Origin: JACMLD01 sp038207265 | Lineage (GTDB): Bacteria > Bacteroidota > Bacteroidia > Chitinophagales > Chitinophagaceae | Length of the DNA stretch: 64,000 nt | Assembly (NCBI GenBank): GCA_038207265.1 | Contig: JBBQZZ010000001.1 | Span: forward strand, 496,001-560,000 | Direction of reading: 5' to 3' | Shown: positions 45,295 through 53,881 of the stretch, in pieces | Position numbering within the stretch: position 1 is the first letter of the stretch | Layout of the letters: each line of letters opens with the position of its first letter | The notes under the pieces: model-generated | What the model was told of the DNA's origin: nothing | What the model saw: the letters and a program-made list of their open reading frames with translations, nothing else | Database searches by the model: none | Made by a program: the position numbers and the translations under genes

Positions 45295-46206
45295 TTATTT
45301 ATATCCCCATTGTTTCATCACTGCTAAATCTTCTTTCAAGCAATCCAGCGGAGGTTTTCCCTGGTAAGATTCCTGCTCGATGATAAATTGAGTAGTACCT
45401 CCTGAATGGCGGCCCAGGTCAACCATTTCCTTTGTTCCCACTATGCCTTTGCCTAATATAGTGCTTTCATATTTTTCATTACCGGCACTGCTTTTAATTT
45501 CATCTTTTACATGCATCAATTCAAAACGACCCGGATATTGCTTTGCTACATCGATCGCTTTTGCTCCACCATTGTATAAGTTACCCATATCCAGTTGTTG
45601 CGCTACCAGTTTAGGATCGGTATGTTCCATAATGATATCGAAAACACTTTTGTCATTCAGTTTCTGACTGAATTCAAAATCATGATTGTGATATCCGAAT
45701 TTCATACCCGATTTATTACACAATTCACCACTTTTATTAAATACCTCCATATAGCGAAGCAGGTCGTCGTATGTTGTACGCAAACTGGCATCCAGCCAGG
45801 GGCTGATTACATATTTTTGACCAACTACCGCTGCATCTTCCACGGTGAATTTCCAGGCATCCGTAAATTCTTTCTTGTTTTCATCCCAATGTTGTTTACC
45901 CATTACGGTATGTCCGCTCAGCATTTTCAATCCCAGATCATCAAGTACTTTTCTAAACTCAGCAGCAGAATAGCCGTAAAATTTACGGTTGATGTAATTT
46001 GCATGTTCTACATATTTCCAACCCATATCTGCCAGTAGTTTCAAAGTTCCCATTGGATCCTTTTTCATTTCATCACGCACGGAATACAATTGTATACCTA
46101 CTATCTCATTGTCTTTAATAGCAGCAAAAAGCTGGTCGGAAAAAAAGGTTGTTCCCGCTATTGCAAGCGATGTTGTCTTAATAAAATTTCGTCTTGAATT
46201 GTACAT
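45295..46206 (-). CDS. Sugar phosphate isomerase/epimerase-like TIM barrel protein
   Basis: 303 residues with a Tat-like signal (RRNFIKTTSLAIAG). The AP-endonuclease-2/xylose-isomerase-like TIM barrel shows IVGIQLYSVRDEMKKDP, KFGYHNHDFEF, QQLDMGNLYNGG and the metal-site His/Glu/Asp in MHVKDE. In Bacteroides, this family works together with DUF1080 and Gfo/Idh/MocA proteins in 3-keto-glycoside use. Here it is exported and followed by a hydrolase gene. Confidence 0.9.
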   Translation of the reverse strand: MYNSRRNFIKTTSLAIAGTTFFSDQLFAAIKDNEIVGIQLYSVRDEMKKDPMGTLKLLADMGWKYVEHANYINRKFYGYSAAEFRKVLDDLGLKMLSGHTVMGKQHWDENKKEFTDAWKFTVEDAAVVGQKYVISPWLDASLRTTYDDLLRYMEVFNKSGELCNKSGMKFGYHNHDFEFSQKLNDKSVFDIIMEHTDPKLVAQQLDMGNLYNGGAKAIDVAKQYPGRFELMHVKDEIKSSAGNEKYESTILGKGIVGTKEMVDLGRHSGGTTQFIIEQESYQGKPPLDCLKEDLAVMKQWGYK

Positions 46207-46495
46207 AGTTAATTATTTAAAATGGCTAATCAGGCAATCTTGTTACCAATGCACTAATTTAATTTTTTTTCAGTCCCGATGTTCAAAATGGCTTGTTTTC
46301 TTTAGTTTTTTCATCAGGTTACGATTACTGTTTAAAGACTTATTTAACTAACCTCGAAATGCTGAGATAGCAGGCACCCAATTGCCAGAATTTGCTGAAT
46401 TCAAACAGGTGCCAACCAGGATCTTTATGGAATCTTACAGGGGAAGCATCTCACTGCTCTTTTAAAAGCCCAAACCTGGTAAAAAATCATTGCTT
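46207..46495. other. 289-bp intergenic region
   Basis: No gene supported. GGCACC (46373) and GGTGCC (46408) are 6-bp arms about 30 nt apart, too weak to call. Divergent promoters for the isomerase and S41 genes are expected here. Confidence 0.3.
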
Positions 46496-47548
46496 ATGCA
46501 AAGACTTATTATCCTGCTTATATTGGCTGTATTGCTTTTGGCAAACAACGCCTATAGCCGCAAATCAATCAACATCCACGACTCTGCTACTGTTTCCTGC
46601 CAGTTAAAAGCTAAACATTTGCTTGACGAAGCACTGGGATTTATGCAGAAATATTATTATAGAAAAAATTATGTGCAATGGGATACATTAATAGCAACAG
46701 CTAAAGCTCAACTGGCTGCTTCCAATAGTTGCGAAGACAGCTACGATATTATCACCTGGTGTTTCAGGCAATTAAAAGAAACCCATAGCTTTTTAATGTT
46801 ACCTGAAAAAGCTTCAGCTTATATCAATGATACAGCCACTATAAAGCAAAAGCAATTGCTATCAGATTTTGTTGGTGAAATCCGGGGCGAATTGATTGAA
46901 GACGATATTGCTTATATCACCGTGCCCTGGGTTAGTACTACTGATTCTATTATGTGTATGCAGGTAGCAGACAGCCTTCAAAATTTAATCGCCCGGCTGG
47001 ATGCCAACCCGGTTAATAATTGGATTATTGATTTGAGAAAAAATACCGGTGGTAATTGCTGGCCCATGCTGGCAGGTATAGGACCCTTACTTGGCAACGG
47101 CGTATGTGGTTATTTTGTTTCTGCCAATGAAAAAATTCCGATACGTTATTCGGATGGGATCGCGTTCCAGGGCAAAAATATTCGTTGTAAAACCAGTAAC
47201 ATGGGTTACAAAACAAAATCGGATAAAAAATCAATCATCATTTTAACCGGGCGTAAAACAGTAAGCTCGGGTGAAATAATAGCACTTGCCTTTAAAGGAA
47301 AGGAACAGGTGTATTTTTATGGTGAACCCACTGCTGGATATACGACTGCTAACGCTACTTACACTTTATCTGATAATTCTATGCTGGTTTTAACGGTTTG
47401 CATGGAAGCAGATCGCACCGGTAAAATCTGTGAAGGAAAAATTATGCCCGATGAAATTGTAAATGCTGATACCGCGGCCAATTCTCACGACCCCGCAAGA
47501 TCGGCTGCAGTAATGTGGCTCATGAGCCAGTCTATAAAAAAACCATAG
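46496..47548 (+). CDS. S41-family peptidase
   Basis: 350 residues from ATG 46496; an in-frame TTG at 46490 is disfavoured. A signal peptide (about 1-20) and the tail-specific-protease core are seen: IDLRKNTGGNCWPML, LTGRKTVSSGEIIALAF with catalytic Ser in SSGE, and TAGYTTANATYTLSD. Other members use a Lys dyad, here in AFKGKEQ. It may process periplasmic proteins. No PDZ domain is apparent. Confidence 0.88.
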   Translation: MQRLIILLILAVLLLANNAYSRKSINIHDSATVSCQLKAKHLLDEALGFMQKYYYRKNYVQWDTLIATAKAQLAASNSCEDSYDIITWCFRQLKETHSFLMLPEKASAYINDTATIKQKQLLSDFVGEIRGELIEDDIAYITVPWVSTTDSIMCMQVADSLQNLIARLDANPVNNWIIDLRKNTGGNCWPMLAGIGPLLGNGVCGYFVSANEKIPIRYSDGIAFQGKNIRCKTSNMGYKTKSDKKSIIILTGRKTVSSGEIIALAFKGKEQVYFYGEPTAGYTTANATYTLSDNSMLVLTVCMEADRTGKICEGKIMPDEIVNADTAANSHDPARSAAVMWLMSQSIKKP

Positions 47549-47673
47549 ATGTGGTAAGTTCTTTGCCGGAAAGTGATATTATAATACTTTTTTATTTTCT
47601 ATTATAAGAATTATTGAGAAAGCGGATGGGTGGTGTGTTTATCTGTTCATATAAGTACAATTTATAAACTGGT

Positions 47674-48642
47674 TCAGTCTCTTTTTTCCAGGCTGAACAA
47701 GCTGTCAACAAATTCATGTTTATCAAATACCAGCAAATCTTCCATCTTCTCTCCCACACCAATAAATTTTACCGGTATCTTAAACTGGTTTGCAATGGCC
47801 AGCACAACACCACCTTTTGCAGTACCATCCAATTTAGTAATAGTGAGTGCGGTTACTTCCGTAGCTGCTGTAAAATGTTTTGCCTGCTCTAATGCATTTT
47901 GTCCTGTAGAACCATCAAGCACCAGCATTACTTCATGTGGTGCTTCCGGTATCACTTTTTGAATCACTCTTTTTATTTTGCTCAGCTCTTCCATCAGGTA
48001 TGCTTTGTTGTGCAAACGGCCCGCAGTATCGATAATTATGATATCACTCCCCCTGGAAACACCACTTTGCACCGTATCAAAAGCAACTGCAGCAGGGTCA
48101 CTGCCCATATCTTGTTTTACAATCTGAACGCCGGCTCTTTCGCTCCAGATGGTCAATTGTTCAACAGCGGCTGCACGAAAGGTATCTGCCGCACCCAGCA
48201 ACACCTGCTTTCCCGCTTTTTTAAAATTATAAGCCAATTTTCCTATGGTAGTTGTTTTTCCAACACCATTAACACCTACAACCAATATGATATAGGGCTT
48301 GGATGGCAATTCAGAATTGAAACTATAGCGGCTGGTCTCTGGTGCATCTACTAAAACAGCTTCTATCTCCTCTTGCAGGATTTTATTTAAACCAGCGGTA
48401 TTTACATACTTGTCTTTCGCAACTCGTTTTTCAATACGATCAATAATCTTAACGGTTGTATCAATACCAACATCGGCACTTACCAGCGCATTCTCCAGTT
48501 CATCAAGAACTTCTTCATCCACACTGCTTTTACCTGCAATGGCTTTGGTTATTTTGGACAGAAAATTTTCCTTGGTTTTTTGCAGACCCTGATCCAATGT
48601 TTCCTTTTCCTTTATTCCAAAAAGTTTATTAAAAAGACTCAT
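47674..48642 (-). CDS. ftsY: Signal recognition particle receptor FtsY
   Basis: 322 residues, shorter than E. coli FtsY because the acidic A domain is missing, as is common. The N domain (helices 1-90) precedes the G domain with G1 VVGVNGVGKTTTIGKL, the SRP insertion box, GAADTFRAAAVEQL, DTAGR and TKLDGTAKGG. It is the GTPase that docks SRP-ribosome complexes at the membrane for co-translational insertion. It lies downstream of a DUF4295-rpmG-rpmB cluster, separated by a terminator. Confidence 0.97.
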   Translation of the reverse strand: MSLFNKLFGIKEKETLDQGLQKTKENFLSKITKAIAGKSSVDEEVLDELENALVSADVGIDTTVKIIDRIEKRVAKDKYVNTAGLNKILQEEIEAVLVDAPETSRYSFNSELPSKPYIILVVGVNGVGKTTTIGKLAYNFKKAGKQVLLGAADTFRAAAVEQLTIWSERAGVQIVKQDMGSDPAAVAFDTVQSGVSRGSDIIIIDTAGRLHNKAYLMEELSKIKRVIQKVIPEAPHEVMLVLDGSTGQNALEQAKHFTAATEVTALTITKLDGTAKGGVVLAIANQFKIPVKFIGVGEKMEDLLVFDKHEFVDSLFSLEKRD

Positions 48643-48732
48643 GATTAATCCAGATTGTTTTTAATAATACCAGCCGGGTAGTATGCAAATTAGTTCAATA
48701 ACTAAATATTTGAGGGGAATAACCAAATAGAA

Positions 48733-48764
48733 AAAGCTGTCCGGGCCAATGCCAGAACAGCTTT
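48733..48764 (-). terminator. Terminator after the DUF4295 operon
   Basis: AAAGCTGT / ACAGCTTT form an 8-bp core stem with a GC-rich loop; on the minus strand TTCT then T-rich sequence follows. It separates the ribosomal operon from ftsY. Confidence 0.7.
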
Positions 48765-48783
48765 CTAATTATTTTTTTACCAT

Positions 48784-48951
48784 TTATTTAGCCAGGTATT
48801 CCTTGATCTTGTCTTTGTGAATGATCGATTCCTTAAATGTGTAAGCACCGGTCTTGGGGCTGCGGATAGCCTTAATAACCTTGGTCCAGTTTTTTGCATC
48901 CAGTGCTGCTTTCGCATCTTTTTTCTGGGCGGTTTTAGCTGCTTTTGCCAT
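48784..48951 (-). CDS. DUF4295 small basic protein
   Basis: 55 residues beginning MAKAAKTAQKKDAKAALDA. It is strongly basic and matches DUF4295, a Bacteroidota-specific small protein regularly encoded beside L33 and L28. Its ATG lies 2 bp after the rpmG stop. A ribosome-associated role is likely by context but not shown. Confidence 0.9.
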   Translation of the reverse strand: MAKAAKTAQKKDAKAALDAKNWTKVIKAIRSPKTGAYTFKESIIHKDKIKEYLAK

Positions 48952-48953
48952 GA

Positions 48954-49136
48954 TTACTTAATTTCTTTATGAGTAGTTACTTTATTTAAAATCGGGTTGA
49001 ACTTCTTTAGCTCGATACGCTCAGGCGTGTTTTTTTTATTCTTTGTAGTGATATAACGGCTGGTACCCGGCTTACCGCTGGTCTTGTGCTCGGTACACTC
49101 CAAAATTACCTGAACCCTGTTGCCTTTCTTTGCCAT
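48954..49136 (-). CDS. rpmG: 50S ribosomal protein L33
   Basis: 60 residues beginning MAKKGNRVQVILECTEHK with the L33 motifs SGKPGTSRY and NTPERIELKKF. The four zinc Cys are not present (one Cys only), so this is the zinc-free form. It is the second gene of an rpmB-rpmG-DUF4295 operon. Confidence 0.97.
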   Translation of the reverse strand: MAKKGNRVQVILECTEHKTSGKPGTSRYITTKNKKNTPERIELKKFNPILNKVTTHKEIK

Positions 49137-49166
49137 TGTTATGGAATTTATTGGTTGTTATACTTA

Positions 49167-49403
49167 TTAAATGTGTGTACCGGCAGCTCTTAATTCCTTA
49201 ACCACTATATACAGGCCTCTTTTATTGATGGTACGAATACCGTCTGTAGTTAATTTCAGTGTAATCCATTTATCTTCCTCTGCCAGGAAAAAGCGCTTTG
49301 TTTGCAAGTTGGGCAAAAAACGACGTTTAGTCTTAATATTGGAGTGGGAAACCTTGTGTCCTGACACCGGAACCTTGCCCGTAACCTGACATACTCTAGC
49401 CAT
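49167..49403 (-). CDS. rpmB: 50S ribosomal protein L28
   Basis: 78 residues from ATG 49403 (MARVCQVTGKVPVSGHKVSH); a longer frame to 49448 adds non-homologous residues. NIKTKRRFLPNLQTKRFF is the L28 signature. It is the first gene of the ribosomal operon. A GACCTTTG, a near match to the -7 element, lies upstream. Confidence 0.97.
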   Translation of the reverse strand: MARVCQVTGKVPVSGHKVSHSNIKTKRRFLPNLQTKRFFLAEEDKWITLKLTTDGIRTINKRGLYIVVKELRAAGTHI

Positions 49404-49703
49404 GATGTACAAAAATTTTGGACGGCAAAGGTCGGGAAAGGCAACCAAATATCAAAAAGAAATTCCTTGTTTTTCAGTATAAAGATTGTTCACAACTGTG
49501 AATTGCGGAATTCGGCCCAAATTTGATTGCGATTCCTGGCAAAGTTATGGGTCTGATCCTATTATTTCCTTAAGAAAGGTAGCACAACAACCTGATACAG
49601 TTGATTCATTGGAAACAGTTAGATTCACCGGAAGTGAATTAATAATTATTTAATTTCAGGAGATCAACAAGCCTCTTACTTTGTAGGCAAAAGGTTGATT
49701 AAT
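49404..49703. other. Divergent promoter region, rpmB and ppk1
   Basis: 300 bp between divergent genes. On the + strand TTACTTTG (49677-49684) is close to the -7 consensus, about 20 bp before the ppk1 ATG. No small gene or hairpin is obvious. Confidence 0.4.
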
Positions 49704-51890
49704 ATGATTCAAAAGCAAAAGATGAAGCGTAAAACGATCATTCGGGATATAAGCTGGCTTTCCTTTAATGCGAGGGTGTTACAGGAGGCGGCTGATATTA
49801 CCGTTCCTTTAAAAGAAAGAATAAAGTTCCTAGGAATATTTTCAAATAATACCGATGAATTTTTCAGGGTACGTGTGGCTACGCTCAAGAGAATGATTGA
49901 ACTGGATAACAAGGCACACAAGGCTGTCGCCAATATGCACCTGGAAGAAAGCCCTGAAAAAATCCTGGAAGAAATTCAGGAAACCGTTTTAAGGCAGCAA
50001 AATGAGTTCAACCGCGTGTGGGAGAATATCCGGGAAGAGTTGCGGAAAGAAAAAATTTTTATAGTTACAGAGAAACAACTCAATAAGGAACAACGGCAGT
50101 TTGTACAGCGCCACTTTGAAGAAGAAGTCCGTTCCAATATTATTCCGCTGATGATCGAAAGCATACAACAATTTCCCAATCTTCGTGATAAATCAATTTT
50201 CCTGGGAGTAGTAATGTCGATACGGGACTCCTCACTTAAACAAAAGTATGCGCTGATTGAAATTCCAAGCAAAGCATTGGGAAGGTTTGTATTACTGCCT
50301 TCTGCAACGGGAGAACAATACATCATTTTACTGGAAGATATTATCCGATTCAACCTGCCTTCAATATTTTCCTATTTTGGTTACAACAAATTTGATTCGT
50401 GGATTTTTAAAGTAACACGTGATGCGGAAATAGATATTGACAACGATGTGTCAACCACGCTTATCCAAAAAATAGAAAAAGGTTTGAAGAACAGGCGCAA
50501 AGGCAAACCTGTGCGTTTTGTATACGATAAAGAAATGGATCCGGGTTTATTGGATTTTTTGATGCGAAAGATGAACCTGACGAAGAAGGACAATCTTATC
50601 CCTGGCGGACGTATTCATAATTTCCGTCATTTTATGGATTTCCCAGATATAATTTATAAAAAAAGTCAGCGTAAAAAGCCATTTACACACCCGGCACTTA
50701 TAGGCAACAAACGTGTAACTGATGTTGTTTTAGAAAAAGATGTATTACTCAGCTTTCCCTATCACTCCTTTAATGCAGTGCTGGATATGCTGAGAGAAGC
50801 AGCGATGGATCCGCAGGTAACAGCAATAAAAGTAACAGCATACCGGCTGGCGGCTAATTCCAAAGTTATCAACGCGCTTATAAACGCGGTGCGAAATGGT
50901 AAACATGTTACTGTCATGATTGAGTTGAGAGCAAGGTTTGATGAAGAAGCAAACCTGGAATGGAAAGAAAGATTAGAAGAAGAAGGAGTAAAAGTGCTGA
51001 TTGGTGTTCCCAACATGAAAGTGCACGCCAAATTGTGTTTGATTAAGAAAAGAGTAAACAATCATACAACACATTATGGTTTTGTAAGTACTGGTAATCT
51101 TAATGAAAAAACGGCGACGATTTATGGGGATCATTGCCTGCTTACTTCTAACCGGAGTATTATGGCTGATGTAAATAAAATATTTCTTTACCTGGAAAAG
51201 CCAAAAGAAGGAGAGAAATTTTTAAGTGCCTGCCAAACACTGATTCCCTGCCCTACCAGCCTGCGCATTCAGTTATTGAGAATGATCCAAAAAGAAATAA
51301 AGCTTGCATCAAAAGGCAAACAGGCATCCATTACGCTTAAAATGAATTCTCTTTCAGATGAAGAACTGATATTTAAATTATACGACGCTGCCAGGGCGGG
51401 TGTAGCACTCAAGCTTATTGTGCGGGGGATTTTTTGTATGATTACTGAAAACAAAAAATTTATTATCCCGGTAAAAGCCATCAGTATTATAGATGAATAC
51501 CTTGAGCACGCCCGTGTCTTTATTTTTCATAACGGCGGTAAAGAGCGGGTATTTATTTCTTCTGCTGATTGGATGGTGAGAAATATTGATCATCGTGTAG
51601 AAGTAACCTGCCCGGTTTTTAATGAGGATATTAAGAAAGTGTTGAAAACTATTCTCAACATTCAGTTGAATGCTAATGTGAAACCCAGAATTTTGAACAA
51701 TGATTTGACGAATGAATACGTTCGTACCCCCGGTAAAAAAATTCGTGCACAGGTTGAAATTTATAACTTCCTGTATAGTATGATCAGGCAACCGAAAGAC
51801 GATGGGTTTATCGAACAGATGAGCACGGAATCATTGTCACAATCCAATTCAACTAATAAAACCACAACTATTGAGACTGGCAGCCATTGA
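49704..51890 (+). CDS. ppk1: Polyphosphate kinase 1
   Basis: 728 residues from ATG 49704; an in-frame TTG 9 nt upstream is less likely. The N-terminal domain has RDISWLSFNARVLQEA, and the core shows IKVTAYRLA, the catalytic His in KVHAKLCLIKK, and later IDHRVEVTCPV. It forms long polyphosphate chains from ATP, with an autophosphorylated His. The exopolyphosphatase gene ppx overlaps its last 20 bp, so the two opposing enzymes are co-translated. Confidence 0.97.
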   Translation: MIQKQKMKRKTIIRDISWLSFNARVLQEAADITVPLKERIKFLGIFSNNTDEFFRVRVATLKRMIELDNKAHKAVANMHLEESPEKILEEIQETVLRQQNEFNRVWENIREELRKEKIFIVTEKQLNKEQRQFVQRHFEEEVRSNIIPLMIESIQQFPNLRDKSIFLGVVMSIRDSSLKQKYALIEIPSKALGRFVLLPSATGEQYIILLEDIIRFNLPSIFSYFGYNKFDSWIFKVTRDAEIDIDNDVSTTLIQKIEKGLKNRRKGKPVRFVYDKEMDPGLLDFLMRKMNLTKKDNLIPGGRIHNFRHFMDFPDIIYKKSQRKKPFTHPALIGNKRVTDVVLEKDVLLSFPYHSFNAVLDMLREAAMDPQVTAIKVTAYRLAANSKVINALINAVRNGKHVTVMIELRARFDEEANLEWKERLEEEGVKVLIGVPNMKVHAKLCLIKKRVNNHTTHYGFVSTGNLNEKTATIYGDHCLLTSNRSIMADVNKIFLYLEKPKEGEKFLSACQTLIPCPTSLRIQLLRMIQKEIKLASKGKQASITLKMNSLSDEELIFKLYDAARAGVALKLIVRGIFCMITENKKFIIPVKAISIIDEYLEHARVFIFHNGGKERVFISSADWMVRNIDHRVEVTCPVFNEDIKKVLKTILNIQLNANVKPRILNNDLTNEYVRTPGKKIRAQVEIYNFLYSMIRQPKDDGFIEQMSTESLSQSNSTNKTTTIETGSH

Positions 51891-52767
51891 CATCGGAAGT
51901 AACGCAGCAAGATTATTGATATCTGATATTGTACAAAACAGGGACGGCAGACCCGACTTTAATAAATTAAATTTGGTGCGTGTTCCACTCAGACTGGGTT
52001 TCGACGTTTTTGAAAGAAAAGAAATTTCCAGTGAAAAAGAAGAAATGATTGTAAAGACAATCAAAGCTTATAAATACCTGATAGATATTTATGATGTAAA
52101 ATATGTAAAGGCATGTGCAACGTCTGCCATGCGTGATGCAAATAATTCACAGCATATTATCGAACGTGTAAAATCTGAAACGGGGATAGAAATAAAAATT
52201 ATCACCGGCGATGAAGAAGCATCGGTGATATATGAGAACCATGTGGCAGAAAGTCTTGATAAAGATCACGCCTATTTATATATTGATGTTGGTGGTGGCA
52301 GTACTGAATTAACCTTCTTTAGTGAGAACGCATTGGTGTTTAAGCATTCTTTTAATGTAGGCACCATTCGTTTGCTGAAGAACCAGGTAAATGAAGATTT
52401 ATGGGATGAAATGAAAAATTTTATCCGTGAAAAAACAAAAGCTTATAAAAAAATAATTGCTATCGGTACCGGTGGAAATATCAACAAGGTTTTCTCTATG
52501 TCAAAAAAGAAAGATGGCAAGCCACTCTCACTTGATTTATTAAAGGACTATTATAAAGAGCTCAATAGTTTTACTTTGTACGATCGCATGCGTACCTATA
52601 ACCTTCGCGAAGACAGGGCCGACGTAATCTTGCCGGCAATCCAGATTTATATCAATGTAATGCGCTGGGCTTCTATTGATGACATATTTGTTCCCAAGAT
52701 AGGTTTAGCTGACGGACTGTTGCACACTCTATATGAAGAAGTAAAAATGAAACAAATCATAGTATAA
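51871..52767 (+). CDS. ppx: Exopolyphosphatase, Ppx/GppA family
   Basis: 298 residues from a TTG start at 51871 (MRLAAIDIGSNAARLL). This start lies inside the ppk1 gene (20-bp overlap) and gives the standard N-terminus; no ATG or GTG fits. The actin-fold phosphate-1 loop AIDIGSN and the phosphate-2 loop IDVGGGSTELTFF are present, with a Ppx-like IIAIGTGGNINKVF. It removes terminal phosphate from polyphosphate or converts pppGpp. Short form without the C-terminal HD domain. Confidence 0.94.
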   Translation: MRLAAIDIGSNAARLLISDIVQNRDGRPDFNKLNLVRVPLRLGFDVFERKEISSEKEEMIVKTIKAYKYLIDIYDVKYVKACATSAMRDANNSQHIIERVKSETGIEIKIITGDEEASVIYENHVAESLDKDHAYLYIDVGGGSTELTFFSENALVFKHSFNVGTIRLLKNQVNEDLWDEMKNFIREKTKAYKKIIAIGTGGNINKVFSMSKKKDGKPLSLDLLKDYYKELNSFTLYDRMRTYNLREDRADVILPAIQIYINVMRWASIDDIFVPKIGLADGLLHTLYEEVKMKQIIV

Positions 52768-52900
52768 CAAATCCAAGAGGATCATTAATTTTACAGGCAA
52801 TTCCCTGCTGATAGCGTTCGCCGGATATGTTTTATTCTAATGCAGAGCCATATTCATCCGGAGCTGCTGTCTGTACCTGCATCACTTTCAAAAAAACGAT

Positions 52901-53716
52901 ATGTCTGTAAATAAAGAAGTAAAAAAGATTACTACCAACACATTGCTGAAAATGAAATCATCTGGTGAAAAGATCTCCATGATTACCGCCTATGATTTTT
53001 CATTTGCTAAAATATTTGATGCCGCCGGAATTGATATCATTTTAGTAGGCGATTCTGCCAGTAATGTAATGGCCGGTCACGAAACCACTTTGCCGATAAC
53101 TTTGGACCAGATGATTTATCATGCATCATCTGTTGTGCGTGGCACCCATCGTTCATTGATTGTAGTGGATTTACCCTTTGGTTCTTATCAGGGTAATTCA
53201 AAGGAAGCACTGAGTTCTACGATCCGCATTATGAAAGAAACAGGTGCGCATTCTGTTAAATTGGAAGGTGGAGAAGAAGTGCTGGAATCTGTAAGACGAA
53301 TTATTTCTTCAGGTGTTCCAGTAATGGGTCATCTTGGGTTAACACCGCAATCCATTTATAAATTCGGCACCTATACAGTTCGTGCCAAAGAAGAAGCAGA
53401 AGCCGCTAAATTAAAAAAAGATGCACTGTTATTAGAAGAAGCTGGTTGTTTTGCTGTTGTGCTGGAAAAGATACCTGCATTGCTCGCGAAGGAAGTTGCT
53501 GAAAGTCTCACTATTCCTACCATTGGTATTGGTGCAGGTAAGTATTGTGATGGACAGGTTTTGGTGATGCATGATATGCTTGGCATCAATACCGAATTTA
53601 AACCAAGATTTCTTCGTCAATACCTGAATCTGTATGATGAAATTACCAATGCCGTACATGCTTATATAAAAGATGTAAAAGCCAATGATTTTCCCAATGA
53701 CAATGAGCAATACTAG
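52901..53716 (+). CDS. panB: Ketopantoate hydroxymethyltransferase
   Basis: 271 residues. Motifs MITAYDFSFAKIFDAAGID and VGDSASNVMAGH bind the metal, and GVPVMGHLGLTPQSIYKFG is the PanB signature. It makes ketopantoate from ketoisovalerate and methylene-tetrahydrofolate, the first step of pantothenate and CoA synthesis. It stands alone between ppx and a terminator. Confidence 0.97.
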   Translation: MSVNKEVKKITTNTLLKMKSSGEKISMITAYDFSFAKIFDAAGIDIILVGDSASNVMAGHETTLPITLDQMIYHASSVVRGTHRSLIVVDLPFGSYQGNSKEALSSTIRIMKETGAHSVKLEGGEEVLESVRRIISSGVPVMGHLGLTPQSIYKFGTYTVRAKEEAEAAKLKKDALLLEEAGCFAVVLEKIPALLAKEVAESLTIPTIGIGAGKYCDGQVLVMHDMLGINTEFKPRFLRQYLNLYDEITNAVHAYIKDVKANDFPNDNEQY

Positions 53717-53737
53717 TTTATACAAGAACCTGAAATC

Positions 53738-53774
53738 AATAAAGGGATGTTGATTATCTCAACATCCCTTTATT
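53738..53774. terminator. Terminator after panB
   Basis: AATAAAGGGATGTTGA and TCAACATCCCTTTATT are perfect 16-bp arms around TTATC. The flanking A/T-rich ends may allow action on both strands. Confidence 0.85.
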
Positions 53775-53881
53775 CAACCTAAAACCACCTATATGAAAAC
53801 CATAACAATTAAAGTACAAAATTGGTTGCTAATGGTATATGATTCATTTAATTGTAATTAAAAGTCCATTAAACCTGCCAG

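Noticed and set aside
47630..47962. A 110-codon open frame on the + strand
   Set aside because: It is antisense to ftsY and has no protein-like composition.
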